From positions 186,001 to 250,000 of IMG/VR virus record IMGVR_UViG_3300041411_000129: a stretch of 64,000 nt of DNA; one strand, 5' to 3'. Of this stretch, positions 30,213-39,886 are shown one piece after another. The DNA comes from a virus. Under the pieces are notes generated by a model. The model saw only the letters and a program-made list of their open reading frames with translations. It searched no databases and had not been told where the DNA came from. Both the position numbers and the translations under genes were made by a program. Each line of letters starts with the position of its first letter. Positions within the stretch are counted from its first letter, which is position 1.

Positions 30213-30358
30213 ACCTTACACCGCTTATCAAACGTCTCTTCCTGACACTGATCTTTCTCATCGCGCTTGTCGGTGTGGTTGAGATCAGTAAAGGTCCATC
30301 CGCATCAACTCTCGGCACTGCGATCGAGAACCAGGTGAAGCAACTCACCAAGGAATAA
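30209..30358 (+). CDS. Single-pass membrane microprotein, 49 aa
   Basis: ATGA overlap with the previous gene and GAGGGAA before the start. Basic N-terminus then a transmembrane helix (about 8-26), then a short soluble tail. Function unknown. Confidence 0.6.
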   Translation: MNLTPLIKRLFLTLIFLIALVGVVEISKGPSASTLGTAIENQVKQLTKE

Positions 30359-30361
30359 CTC

Positions 30362-30694
30362 ATGCGTCCGAATACCGGAACGTCCGACTACCTCAAGGGG
30401 ATGAATGTCACTACAGCTGTTGATGACATCCTCGGGGAATCAGTCCTCAGGACGTACGGTCTTGTGAAGCGAAACTTCCCCGAGATCTGCGTCCCTAAAT
30501 ATTACTCAGACGCGATCTGCCATGCGACCATGACTCTGGTCGTACGTGAGTGGCGGAGCAAAGGTAGGGTCTTCTACGGAGACCACGATTACGTCTTAGG
30601 TCCTAACGCCATCATCAACATCCACACCGAAGTATTGGAAGTTGGTGGGGAAACTATAATCAGAGCAAGACAAACCCCAAGGAGTAAATCATGA
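30362..30694 (+). CDS. Unrecognised protein, 110 aa
   Basis: AAGGAATAACTC precedes the ATG. Soluble, with an FPEIC segment and beta strands toward the end; basic C-terminal tail. Overlaps the next gene by ATGA. Not recognised. Confidence 0.6.
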   Translation: MRPNTGTSDYLKGMNVTTAVDDILGESVLRTYGLVKRNFPEICVPKYYSDAICHATMTLVVREWRSKGRVFYGDHDYVLGPNAIINIHTEVLEVGGETIIRARQTPRSKS

Positions 30695-30906
30695 AGAAAG
30701 ATAACTTGCTGGAAGCTGTAGCGATCGCCAAGATGAATAGCACCATCAACATCGGTCGTGGTCTGTCGATCTTCAGTATGTTCCGTAACTCTGACGGTCG
30801 TATGGGACTAGGTCTACATCCCACCCGTAACGATATCGACCGTCATGGGAAACCGGTTAAGAAAAAGAAAGGTAACATGAAGCAAGACAAGAACGTCTAC
30901 AAGTAA
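30691..30906 (+). CDS. Small basic protein, 71 aa
   Basis: AAGGAG lies before the overlapping ATG. The C-terminal half is Lys/Arg-rich (VKKKKGNMKQDKN), consistent with nucleic-acid binding. Last of the five coupled genes. Not recognised. Confidence 0.6.
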   Translation: MKKDNLLEAVAIAKMNSTINIGRGLSIFSMFRNSDGRMGLGLHPTRNDIDRHGKPVKKKKGNMKQDKNVYK

Positions 30907-30954
30907 CAATTTCTCGTACCGAACAGATACTACTTTATTCTTCAGGAGTTTCAC

Positions 30955-31536
30955 ATGAACCGCTTACAGAAACCACAAACCAAACTCGATCCAGTTACAG
31001 TTATCTCTCGCAATCTGGTAGATCTGGAACCTGGTATCCCTAACTTCAGCGGCGATGGTTACGCTCAGTCTGCGTTATCTCATGGCTGGCACGTCATGTT
31101 CAAATCGGCTGAAGGTACTGATCTACTTGATCACATGTTCTTGGTCAACCAGTTTACTGGACAGCAAATCCAACTCAAGCTGTTTAAAGAACGTTCCGAG
31201 TTCCGCTCACTCATCGAAGTGAACGATGAACTGGACATGATGGATGAGATCGGTTACTTCTTCCATCCTCGTCACGATTCGGCGATTACCATTTACTGGC
31301 AGTCGATCGATAAGGTCGGTATCAATCCAGACCACGTTGACGTGCAATACGTTCTGTACGCAGCTCATGAAGGTTCTGTCTTCATCCGCATGGCTGACCT
31401 ACTGTCCCCGCTGCTCGACAAGATGTGGCATGATGAAGGTATCGCGTTCGACGCTCCTCCGGTTGAATGGCGTCACCGTCAGTGGAATGATTACGAACAA
31501 GGTTTCCACGCTCAAGCGCCGAAGGGAGCTGAATGA
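30955..31536 (+). CDS. Unrecognised protein, 193 aa
   Basis: CAGGAG precedes the ATG. An acidic, aromatic-rich protein of mixed alpha/beta type without recognised motif. ATGA overlap with the membrane protein that follows. Confidence 0.65.
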   Translation: MNRLQKPQTKLDPVTVISRNLVDLEPGIPNFSGDGYAQSALSHGWHVMFKSAEGTDLLDHMFLVNQFTGQQIQLKLFKERSEFRSLIEVNDELDMMDEIGYFFHPRHDSAITIYWQSIDKVGINPDHVDVQYVLYAAHEGSVFIRMADLLSPLLDKMWHDEGIAFDAPPVEWRHRQWNDYEQGFHAQAPKGAE

Positions 31537-32072
31537 TGTCGGTCATGCACGGAGACTCCCCAGATCTTGACATGCAAGTAATAGTCCACCCAGAACGCGA
31601 CGCTGGCGCTGATGCGGCTGATCGTATTCGTACGGTCGGTGCTGCTATCGCTCACAACGCCAAGGTTGCTCTCAAGCGCCTGATCATTACCTGTATCGTT
31701 CTCTTCATCGCAGCTGTTGCTGGCGCGGTATGGTACGGCTATGAAACCCGTGTACTCGGCACTACCACCGATACCCGCACATGCGAGTTTGAAATCGGTA
31801 AGACCAAGATCACGGCAGTTCGCAGCTACACCTATCCGTACCAAGAGTATTACGGATTCCACATCCGCGATAACAGCAAGATCTACGAGAAGACCGTAAT
31901 GGCTCTCGACGGTACACAGCTGACAATCCTCGGTAATGATGCCGGCGCTCTCTGGAGTCAATTCGTTGACGCTGGTGATCGTGGGCAGTTCATTATGAAG
32001 CCTTCCGATGAATACACCTTCATCGTGGGTAAGCAGGCCGGTAAGGTCAACTACAAAACCTTTTGCAAGTAG
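31533..32072 (+). CDS. Bitopic membrane protein, 179 aa
   Basis: Residues 1-48 are soluble and basic near the membrane; a transmembrane helix lies at about 50-70; the C-terminal 105 residues have beta-rich composition and two cysteines (about 83 and 178) that could pair in the periplasm. An N-in, C-out topology is likely. Function unknown. Confidence 0.65.
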   Translation: MMSVMHGDSPDLDMQVIVHPERDAGADAADRIRTVGAAIAHNAKVALKRLIITCIVLFIAAVAGAVWYGYETRVLGTTTDTRTCEFEIGKTKITAVRSYTYPYQEYYGFHIRDNSKIYEKTVMALDGTQLTILGNDAGALWSQFVDAGDRGQFIMKPSDEYTFIVGKQAGKVNYKTFCK

Positions 32073-32081
32073 GAGCCTGTA

Positions 32082-32504
32082 ATGGGTAGCTACCTTTACG
32101 CAACCGTAATCCGTAAACTGGAAAGTGGTGATTACGATCACGACAACCACAGTTGGGATACTGTCCTGACTAAACCCAACGCGGTCAAGCGTCATTTGCT
32201 TTGCGGTGATGGGCGTTACTACAACTTCCCTGAGATCAAGCCCCGCAATGGCGTTCACGAGTCGCTGAGTCTCGATGAGCATACCGGCGGTGCAATGGGG
32301 TGGGATCATTGTCGTTACGTCTGGTACACACCTCAAGAGCTTCTGGCGTTTGACTGGGATCAGGTGATTACCGAATCCCCGCATGACATCGAAGTCATCG
32401 GTAAGACGTATCGCCAATGCGTTCCTGCTGAGTGGTTTGAATACATTCAGGCTCGTGCAAACGAATCGGCCGTGGTGGCTATTCAGTTCTCCGTCGATAA
32501 TTGA
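32082..32504 (+). CDS. Unrecognised protein, 140 aa
   Basis: TAGGAG precedes the ATG. Rich in Tyr, Trp and His, with a WDHCRYVWYTPQEL segment. No motif I can name. The following gene starts 7 bases after its stop. Confidence 0.6.
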   Translation: MGSYLYATVIRKLESGDYDHDNHSWDTVLTKPNAVKRHLLCGDGRYYNFPEIKPRNGVHESLSLDEHTGGAMGWDHCRYVWYTPQELLAFDWDQVITESPHDIEVIGKTYRQCVPAEWFEYIQARANESAVVAIQFSVDN

Positions 32505-32511
32505 GGTTCTT

Positions 32512-32982
32512 GTGGAATACGGTAAAGACGAAGCACTGAAGATCTTGGACACCCTGCTTGAAGATGAACGTATCACTCCTGAGGTGTATGACTTCATTGT
32601 CACCTCAGATCTTCTTCAGAAGCCCGATGCGCTTGGTTGTGTCCGGCCCGTCACCATCGATGGTGAACCTCGTGAAGAGTTCTACCTTTATACCAAGGAT
32701 GAGCACTGTATACCGCAGTCGATCAGGTCTGCACTTAACCGCCGTAGATTCATTGCTCGCGGTAAAAGAGCTATAGTGAAGTTCGTTGGTCAACTACTGA
32801 TCGATCGACGGATTAGTCTCGCGCAGTACGACGGGCTTCTGGCTGCTAAGACCATTAATGAGCCGACGGTTTTCGCTAACATCCTTGTAGTGAATGATCA
32901 TGAAGAAGTGGTCATAATGGCAGACGTTGGTGATGCATTATTCACCGTTCTCAAACCACCTATCCCAGTTAAGGAGTCCTGA
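32512..32982 (+). CDS. Unrecognised protein, 156 aa
   Basis: GTG start at 32512, 5 bases after GAGG; in-frame codons further up run inside the previous gene. Two helix-strand repeats (RITPEVYDFIVTSD and RISLAQYDGLLAAK) suggest an internal duplication of about 100 residues. Its last base overlaps the next ATG. No family recognised. Confidence 0.55.
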   Translation: MEYGKDEALKILDTLLEDERITPEVYDFIVTSDLLQKPDALGCVRPVTIDGEPREEFYLYTKDEHCIPQSIRSALNRRRFIARGKRAIVKFVGQLLIDRRISLAQYDGLLAAKTINEPTVFANILVVNDHEEVVIMADVGDALFTVLKPPIPVKES

Positions 32983-33500
32983 TGGATCTCTTCGTAACCC
33001 TCTCCGGCATGATGACTACAAGTCTGAAAGCCCGCTTCAAAGAACTGGTCGATACCAAGAAGATCGATCTCTCGAACTTCGCCAGTGAAGATAAGTACCA
33101 CATCGCTGCTCGTCAATGCATGGGTGCTTTGAGCAACTCCCTCACCAACGTCGACAAGTCCCACCTCACCTATCTGGACATCTCGGTGTTCAGCTTCCTG
33201 TTGTTCAGTCTCGAATCCGAAACACCGGCCGAAGTAATCGAAACCGGTCTGGGTCTGACGCAGGGTGATGAGTCCACCGAAGCTGCTGCGCCTGCATCCA
33301 ATCCTTTGGGTGGCGGTCAGACTGTCTGTGGTGCATGGGGCGGTACTCCTGTGTCGCTGGCAGATGCTGACCAAGCCCTTCGTGGTGATCAAGCTCATAC
33401 GCCCGATCGCTTCGATGGTCATCGGCAAGAAGATATCGGCATGTACACGGCCGAAGGTATCAAGCCGGTTAAACCAGCTGACCAATTCGATCAGGAGTAA
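32982..33500 (+). CDS. Unrecognised protein, 172 aa
   Basis: AAGGAG precedes the ATG, which overlaps the previous stop (TGATGG). Helical N-terminal 85 residues, then an Ala/Gly-rich linker and an acidic tail with ADQFDQE end. Not recognised. Confidence 0.6.
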   Translation: MDLFVTLSGMMTTSLKARFKELVDTKKIDLSNFASEDKYHIAARQCMGALSNSLTNVDKSHLTYLDISVFSFLLFSLESETPAEVIETGLGLTQGDESTEAAAPASNPLGGGQTVCGAWGGTPVSLADADQALRGDQAHTPDRFDGHRQEDIGMYTAEGIKPVKPADQFDQE

Positions 33501-33503
33501 TCC

Positions 33504-33824
33504 ATGCAGGTAGTTCGCAACTATGTTCAAAAAGCAGTTCCGGTTGAGATCCTACAGTATGACGGGAAGAACTACTCTGAGCTCCTCGTCTTCTGTAACC
33601 CAGACCCACTTACCGCTAATGCCGTTTACATGCCGGGCCTCAATCAGGTGCGTCTCAGCATGCGTGTGCGGAAAGTGCCAAAGGTACGGGCTGGCATTTC
33701 GATCCCCAATCCTATCGAAGCGCTTGTAAACATCGGCGACGTCATCGTCAAGTATCCTGATGGTACTTTGAAGTTGATGTCCGTTGAAGAAATTCAAACC
33801 GAGTTCGAACAAGTCAAGGAGTAA
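33504..33824 (+). CDS. Small phage protein with IGDVIVKYPDG motif, 106 aa
   Basis: The segment VNIGDVIVKYPDGTLKLMSVEEIQTEF resembles a short domain repeatedly found in phage genomes (G-D-x-I-V/I-x-x-x-D-G-x-x-x-x-M-x-x-x-x-F). Its function is not established. CAGGAG precedes the ATG. A membrane microprotein follows 4 bases after its stop. Confidence 0.55.
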   Translation: MQVVRNYVQKAVPVEILQYDGKNYSELLVFCNPDPLTANAVYMPGLNQVRLSMRVRKVPKVRAGISIPNPIEALVNIGDVIVKYPDGTLKLMSVEEIQTEFEQVKE

Positions 33825-33828
33825 TCCC

Positions 33829-33924
33829 ATGCTCAGTTTCATTGGTGGTTTGGTTGTGTTCATTCTTGCTGTCCGTGGCATCGTCGGTTTCGTCGAAGAC
33901 TTCAAGAAAGCAGGTAAGTCGTAA
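33829..33924 (+). CDS. Single-pass membrane microprotein, 31 aa
   Basis: AAGGAG lies before the ATG. A Phe/Val/Ile transmembrane helix (2-18) and a short basic tail (DFKKAGKS). Supported by the ribosome site and operon position only. Confidence 0.5.
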   Translation: MLSFIGGLVVFILAVRGIVGFVEDFKKAGKS

Positions 33925-33935
33925 GTAAACGATTG

Positions 33936-33971
33936 GGGGAGCTTCGGCTCCCCTAGTCTCACTCTTTTTTT
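33936..33971 (+). terminator. UUCG hairpin terminator
   Basis: GGGGAGC-TTCG-GCTCCCC (same as at 7979), then CTTTTTTTT at 33963-33971. Confidence 0.9.
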
Positions 33972-33986
33972 TGAGATTAAAACGCC

Positions 33987-35080
<1,094 letters not shown>

Positions 35081-35091
35081 ACAGCATACGG

Positions 35092-35110
35092 GCCGGGGTA
35101 ATTCCCCGGC
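35092..35110 (+). terminator. Hairpin terminator
   Basis: GCCGGGG-TAATT-CCCCGGC. There is no strong T tract. Confidence 0.75.
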
Positions 35111-35135
35111 TTGTGTCCACTTAACTTAAATTTAC

Positions 35136-35170
35136 ACAGCCACACATTACGCTATTAGAGTAACCACATC
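35136..35170 (+). promoter_or_regulatory. Putative phage promoter (CACACATT family)
   Basis: ACAGCCACACATTACGC then TATTAGAGTAACCAC. It precedes the phosphatase gene. Confidence 0.6.
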
Positions 35171-35185
35171 AGAAGGAGTAACGTG

Positions 35186-35902
35186 ATGGGTTTAGTTCAT
35201 CGTTTCGAAAGGAACGAGAAAGGGCGTGACATCGCAGTTGCTGACGTGCATGGACACTTCAAGAAACTTCAGAAAGCATTAGACGCTATTGGCTTTGATC
35301 CTAAAGTTGATCGTCTGTTCATCGCTGGAGATTTGGTGGATCGTGGTCCTGACTGTCTCGATGCGTTGGATTGGTTAAAGCGAGCTCATTGTGTACGTGG
35401 TAACCACGATAACTACGTGGTCCAGTACATCAAGGGCGATTCCGGTAAATGGATTTCTGAAGGCGGCGTTTGGTTCGAACCGTTATCAGAACAACAGAAG
35501 CGACTCTGGCTCTGGCACTTCTACAGGTTGCCGCTGGCAATCGAAGTGAAGACAAGTCGTGGAACAGTTGGGATCATTCATGCCGACTGCGTAATGCCAC
35601 ACTGGCCTGATCTGATGGCTGAGTTGGATGGCTATCAGGATCTCGATTGTAAGCGTAAGAAACTTATTCGTAACTGCTGCATGTGGTCAAGGGGTCGATT
35701 TGAACTTAACGATACTACTTGGGTCACTGGCATCCGGGCTGTAGTGGTTGGACATAACCCAACTAACCTACCGGTAGTTCTTGGAAACGTACACCACATC
35801 GATACGACTGCTGGATATCCGCAGGCTCGTTTCACTTTCATTGATCTGGAAACACTGCAAACATTTACAGCTCCGTTTAATTACGGTTGGATGATGCAGT
35901 AA
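35186..35902 (+). CDS. PPP-type serine/threonine phosphatase, 238 aa
   Basis: Metal-binding motifs of the PPP family in order: ADVHG (D20, H22), GDLVDRG (48-54), RGNHD (71-75), and VVGHNP (about 188-193). The size fits lambda-type phosphatases. It would remove phosphate from Ser/Thr (perhaps Tyr/His) residues or split dinucleotide polyphosphates. AGGAG precedes the start; ATG 35186 is preferred to the GTG one codon upstream. Confidence 0.9.
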   Translation: MGLVHRFERNEKGRDIAVADVHGHFKKLQKALDAIGFDPKVDRLFIAGDLVDRGPDCLDALDWLKRAHCVRGNHDNYVVQYIKGDSGKWISEGGVWFEPLSEQQKRLWLWHFYRLPLAIEVKTSRGTVGIIHADCVMPHWPDLMAELDGYQDLDCKRKKLIRNCCMWSRGRFELNDTTWVTGIRAVVVGHNPTNLPVVLGNVHHIDTTAGYPQARFTFIDLETLQTFTAPFNYGWMMQ

Positions 35903-35913
35903 GGGGATGTTTG

Positions 35914-36174
35914 ATGCGCACTAAGATTGCGTGGCCGGAAACCTATCGTGAGATCCCAGGTATGATGGGGTTTCCAACCGAGTATGTAGATTATACCGCT
36001 GGCTTCTATGAGCAGCGCGTTGTCCCACTCGTGACGGCGGCGATCACCACGCTCGAGAATCAGATCGACGTGTTGAAGCAACAGAACGAAGCGCTTAAGC
36101 AAACGATTGCCGCGAGCAAACCTAAAGTCAAGTACTGCCACGAAACAGGTAACTGGATCGTGATCAAGGAATAA
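35914..36174 (+). CDS. Coiled-coil small protein, 86 aa
   Basis: ATG at 35914, 8 bases after GGGGATG. Residues 41-70 form an amphipathic helix (LENQIDVLKQQNEALKQ) typical of a coiled coil, so it probably dimerises. Follows the phosphatase gene by 11 bases. Not recognised. Confidence 0.6.
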   Translation: MRTKIAWPETYREIPGMMGFPTEYVDYTAGFYEQRVVPLVTAAITTLENQIDVLKQQNEALKQTIAASKPKVKYCHETGNWIVIKE

Positions 36175-36178
36175 CGAA

Positions 36179-36391
36179 ATGAAGTTAATCGGATTAGATG
36201 TTGAAGACTTTGACGATGTGGATATGGATCGGGTAACTATCTCTACATCGACCGTACCAATGGCTTCACTCCTGGCTAATATGGCTGATGCTAATTGGTT
36301 CATTGAAGTGCAGCCAATCCAGCAGAACGAGAAGTGGATAACCACATTCAAACGCGGTAATTCCGATAACGGCACAATCTTTCCTAAATGA
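36179..36391 (+). CDS. Unrecognised protein, 70 aa
   Basis: Starts 4 bases after the previous stop, with AAGGAATAACGA upstream. Acidic N-terminus (DVEDFDDVDMD). No motif. It is in the middle of a tightly packed run of small genes. Confidence 0.55.
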   Translation: MKLIGLDVEDFDDVDMDRVTISTSTVPMASLLANMADANWFIEVQPIQQNEKWITTFKRGNSDNGTIFPK

Positions 36392-36401
36392 GGAGTTCGT
36401 C

Positions 36402-36635
36402 ATGACTTACTTGATTTATGGTTCGATGGTGCTATTGGTCTACCTAGCCATCAGTGCCACGCTGTACTTCCACATGAGGAAGTTAAGGAAGACCCGCAAC
36501 ATTCCACCACAAACCGTTTACGAATGGAATCGCATGTCGGTCATCTGGCCAGGCTATATTGCTTTCATTATTTTCGGTATTGTGTACGGCTGCGTTGCAG
36601 CCATCATTTCTTTTGCTAGGGACAAGTTTCGATGA
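36402..36635 (+). CDS. Two-pass membrane protein, 77 aa
   Basis: TGAGGAG precedes the ATG. Two transmembrane helices (about 4-24 and 49-70) with a basic loop between. ATGA overlap with the next membrane protein, suggesting they work together. Confidence 0.65.
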   Translation: MTYLIYGSMVLLVYLAISATLYFHMRKLRKTRNIPPQTVYEWNRMSVIWPGYIAFIIFGIVYGCVAAIISFARDKFR

Positions 36636-37432
36636 CACCACGTACCAAACACGCTCTCAGACAAGCTGCGATCTGCATCCCTATAGCGCTCGCGGCTGGC
36701 TGGGGTATCGCCGGCACCATCATACCCCTCATGTTAGATCACTTCTGGACTGGGGCTATGTACGTGATGCTCACGGCCATCTGCTTCGATACATTCCTCA
36801 AGATGGTCTATCCGAAGTTCGCATGGACTAGACCTTACGAGCCACCGGCCTTCGATTTCAACGATCCTAAACGATGTAACTTTACTGGCATCCAGCAAAT
36901 ATCCAGGGCTCATCGACAGGGGGCTTCTTCCGAACACCTCTTTCCGACTATAGTTGTCGGTTATGAAGAGGTCGTTAATCAATCAGCACCAATCCCTAGA
37001 CTCTGGCCGTCCGAAGAAGAGTTGATGAAGTTCTGTGGTGATGATCCAGATCTTCGCGCTAAGTATTACAAGGCATGGCGGGAAGCTAATCTCAAATCAT
37101 GGAACCTGCACAACGACAGAGACTGGATGGTGCGGCACCTAGACTACGCCGCTAATTACGAAGAACAGGAACGCATGCGCAAACTGTTCTTAGGTGTGTG
37201 GGAGCCTAAACATCCACTCTATCGTTACGCCAGTGTCGAGTATCTGGAAAGAGTATTCGAGCAGATCGAACTGATCGGCTACGCCGACGTAGTCTTCAAA
37301 GAACTAGAACAACAGCCCGTTCCGATCGATCCAGATCTGCTGTACGACATTCTGCGTGAATTCATCATCATGGTTAAGGTCAACCCGAATGAGAAAGCGA
37401 TATTTAAGCCCTTCCCGGAAACACACGCCTGA
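36632..37432 (+). CDS. Membrane protein with cytoplasmic domain, 266 aa
   Basis: Two transmembrane helices (about 12-32 and 38-58) are followed by a 200-residue soluble, helical domain rich in Trp, Tyr, Arg and Glu. Coupled to the preceding two-pass protein. No family recognised; the topology would place the domain in the cytoplasm. Confidence 0.65.
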   Translation: MTPRTKHALRQAAICIPIALAAGWGIAGTIIPLMLDHFWTGAMYVMLTAICFDTFLKMVYPKFAWTRPYEPPAFDFNDPKRCNFTGIQQISRAHRQGASSEHLFPTIVVGYEEVVNQSAPIPRLWPSEEELMKFCGDDPDLRAKYYKAWREANLKSWNLHNDRDWMVRHLDYAANYEEQERMRKLFLGVWEPKHPLYRYASVEYLERVFEQIELIGYADVVFKELEQQPVPIDPDLLYDILREFIIMVKVNPNEKAIFKPFPETHA

Positions 37433-37622
37433 AGAGAAGCGGCTTATCATTAAGTTGTTTGCTGTAGAGCGTGCAAAGAAGAGTATCGATGTACCCGTAG
37501 TCGAGTTCAACGTAATCCCGTTCTCGTCTGAACCTCGTCTCGATCAGTTACTTGAAAATCTCAGGCGGTCTGTCGTATTGACGATGGGTATGCCTCCACA
37601 TTTAGTAAGGAGTTGGGGATGA
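37389..37622 (+). CDS. Unrecognised basic protein, 77 aa
   Basis: The ATG at 37389 lies 44 bases inside the previous gene in another frame, with AAGGTC before it. Basic N-terminal 30 residues. Its stop region overlaps the next start. The long overlap makes the start less sure than most. Confidence 0.45.
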   Translation: MRKRYLSPSRKHTPEEKRLIIKLFAVERAKKSIDVPVVEFNVIPFSSEPRLDQLLENLRRSVVLTMGMPPHLVRSWG

Positions 37623-37894
37623 CTAAAGATGGCGTACGTGAGGTTGTCTTTCATGAACTGGATGAAGAGTTGACGCTTTATCCAACCTTGATCCCGGTCT
37701 GCAAGAAAGAGTTCGAATCCTTCCTTGCTGAGGCACGTATCCCGATTCGTAACCCGCAGGTTCGGATTCGTCTGCCAGAACAACCGTGTGGTCATCAAAT
37801 GAGCTGGGCTGTTGAACTCGAAGTCTTGGGTGATATATTTATCTTCAAGGCTCGTAGAGTTCCATTCAGCGCTGATAAGTTAAGAGGTGAGTAA
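37619..37894 (+). CDS. Unrecognised protein, 91 aa
   Basis: AAGGAG precedes the ATG. Acidic N-terminal half, a beta-strand pair near residues 62-80, and one CGH turn. Its last base is the first base of the next ATG. Not recognised. Confidence 0.55.
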   Translation: MTKDGVREVVFHELDEELTLYPTLIPVCKKEFESFLAEARIPIRNPQVRIRLPEQPCGHQMSWAVELEVLGDIFIFKARRVPFSADKLRGE

Positions 37895-38691
37895 TGCAAG
37901 ACCAAGGTTTTAAATGGATTATCGTTTCTGACGTAGCTGAGCTGACTGCGTTTAACAACATCCTCGGCCTCGGCCATCCCCTGTCGCTTGATGATCTGTT
38001 CCAGAAGATCAGCGATGAGGTTGACACTGAGTTCCAAGCCCACTGGGAAGAGAATGCTGCGCGTGGTCTGATCGAAGACGACATGCCGCATAAGGGCGCG
38101 ATGGAGAAGGCTAAACGCCGATCGGCTCTGGTTCAGGAGTTGGCCTTGTCCAGTAATGGCGAGGCTACCTACTACACCCTGATTCCACCGAAGGCTGTGG
38201 TCGAACTAAAGGCAGCGTTGCGTAGCCTGTTGCTTACCCAGACAAGTAAGCTGAAAGCCGTCCAGTCTGCTGGCTATAACGCCAAGGCTCCTGAAGCTAC
38301 ATGGTTCCTTGCCCGCGGTGTCGCCGTTATCATCGAAGGTGATGTAGACATCCTTCGTAAGGCTGAAGGTGTATGGGGACATCTACCTAGGGCTTTCCAG
38401 TTGATGGAACCTAAGGAGTTGGATGACTCCCGCGCCTACGCGTGCCAGTCGGTCGGTCCTACTGGTTTCACTACGTGGATCTCTCAAGACATCGACAGTA
38501 TCCATCTGGTCGTAGAAGAGGGTCCAACCGTTAAGCTGGTTTCCTACAGTCCTACCAATGCTTTCAGTGAAGAAGCTGTGTTGGGTGAAGTTCAGCGGTT
38601 GTACGAAGGTCGTCCTGTCGAGCTGCATGAAGCTTTCGAAGACATTCAGTTCGATGCGTCCAAGTACGACCCAGTCAAGGAAATAGTGTAG
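37894..38691 (+). CDS. Unrecognised protein, 265 aa
   Basis: GAGGTGAG precedes the ATG. Helical N-terminal part (residues 30-105) with a long charged helix, then a basic, beta-rich part. No membrane segment and no motif. It ends the packed run from 35186. Confidence 0.65.
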   Translation: MQDQGFKWIIVSDVAELTAFNNILGLGHPLSLDDLFQKISDEVDTEFQAHWEENAARGLIEDDMPHKGAMEKAKRRSALVQELALSSNGEATYYTLIPPKAVVELKAALRSLLLTQTSKLKAVQSAGYNAKAPEATWFLARGVAVIIEGDVDILRKAEGVWGHLPRAFQLMEPKELDDSRAYACQSVGPTGFTTWISQDIDSIHLVVEEGPTVKLVSYSPTNAFSEEAVLGEVQRLYEGRPVELHEAFEDIQFDASKYDPVKEIV

Positions 38692-38753
38692 ATTACGTAA
38701 ATAGTTACTGGCATAGTGCTATCTTATGTGAACATTCGCACTAAGGACTTCGA

Positions 38754-39056
38754 TTGGACATTCGTGCCCGACTCGCGGTGGCTCTTTGCGTGGTTCTTGC
38801 TTCGGTAGATACGATGGCAGCGCCTCTCGAGATTCGGGTGCCGCAACCTAAGTACTACTGTTCCTCAGATGAACAACTTACTAAGATGCAAGTCTTCTTG
38901 CAGGCGAAGGAGTTGGAACTCGAGGAGCGCAGATACGACCCGTTCTTAAGTACCACGTTCTTCTGGGGAACGAAAGGGCTGAGCGGGACGTATAAAGAAC
39001 TATACCTCGGCAACCCTGGCGACAACATACTCACCCCACGCCGTTGGAGCATGTAA
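38754..39056 (+). CDS. Secreted protein with TTG start, 100 aa
   Basis: A TTG start lies 7 bases after AAGGA. The N-terminus is a signal peptide (hydrophobic core 7-18, cleavage after TMAA near residue 23). The mature protein is about 77 residues with a single Cys. An alternative later ATG would remove the signal peptide, which argues for the TTG. Function unknown. Confidence 0.55.
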   Translation: MDIRARLAVALCVVLASVDTMAAPLEIRVPQPKYYCSSDEQLTKMQVFLQAKELELEERRYDPFLSTTFFWGTKGLSGTYKELYLGNPGDNILTPRRWSM

Positions 39057-39340
39057 GGTGATGATAGTGACTCCCTGACGCCTTTGGGTCATACAGAAAC
39101 CACCCCACTGATAAGCGTAGATAGTCAACAACCGATTCGGGATAACCGGTCAAAGAGGCTCCTGTGTGGAGCAAATGCCAACCCTGTCCCCGTGCGCATA
39201 CACGGACGCCAGATGGTAGATGTATCCGCCACCCCGCGCATCGAGGGCGTCGCTGTTCCAACTCCCCGGAGCGGGGCTAGGTTGAGTTCAGGATCGTCGG
39301 TAGAGTAGGGGTGGCCATTTCTTTTCTTTATGCCGCAAAC
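39057..39340 (+). ncRNA. Structured noncoding stretch
   Basis: About 300 bases without a convincing gene. CCACCCC (39100-39106, repeated at 39229-39235) can pair with GGGGTGG (39308-39314), and GGGGTGG is followed by CCA, like a tRNA 3' end. Local hairpins include GCTCC-TGTGT-GGAGC, CCGTG-CGCATA-CACGG and CCCCG-GAG-CGGGG. The content suggests a folded RNA, but no tRNA T-arm is present and I cannot name a family. Confidence 0.35.
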
Positions 39341-39361
39341 ATTTATTAAGGTGCCATCATC

Positions 39362-39874
39362 ATGACTACACCACGCTTAGGTGATCCAATCATCTCGACC
39401 GATAAAGATGGTAAAGAACGCCGCTCGTACGTTACGGTTAACCCTGATCGCCGCACAGCTCCGCATCGCCGTATGAAGAAAGACATCGCCGAGCAAGCCA
39501 AACTCAGGGAAGAACGGGAAGCCCAGGAGTGTTTGGATGAACCAATCCCAGTGTTCGATGGTACAGCAATAGCCGAGGCTTACGCCACCGCTGCGGAGCA
39601 TCTCGGCATTAGCCTCATGGGGACAAACATTCGTGTTCTCGATATGTTGGAATCGTATCAGCTCAATGTCGAGCGTAGTCACGATGGACTTCTCAAGATT
39701 CCGTATTCCAAGGATATCGATGAGTTCCTCCAGAACAGTGACTTCAAGACGTACATCGGTAAGCTGTATAACCACCCAATCGACTATGTCGGCAACGTCG
39801 GCATTGCGCTAATGGAAGCACTACCTAACTCCGGGTTCACTGGATCTGCAACACTAACTTTCGTAGCAATATAA
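39362..39874 (+). CDS. Unrecognised protein, 170 aa
   Basis: AAGGTGCC precedes the ATG. The N-terminal 60 residues are charged and probably disordered; the rest is a mixed fold with a helix-strand end. Not recognised. Co-directional with the HD protein 12 bases downstream. Confidence 0.6.
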   Translation: MTTPRLGDPIISTDKDGKERRSYVTVNPDRRTAPHRRMKKDIAEQAKLREEREAQECLDEPIPVFDGTAIAEAYATAAEHLGISLMGTNIRVLDMLESYQLNVERSHDGLLKIPYSKDIDEFLQNSDFKTYIGKLYNHPIDYVGNVGIALMEALPNSGFTGSATLTFVAI

Positions 39875-39886
39875 GGAAACAACGGA

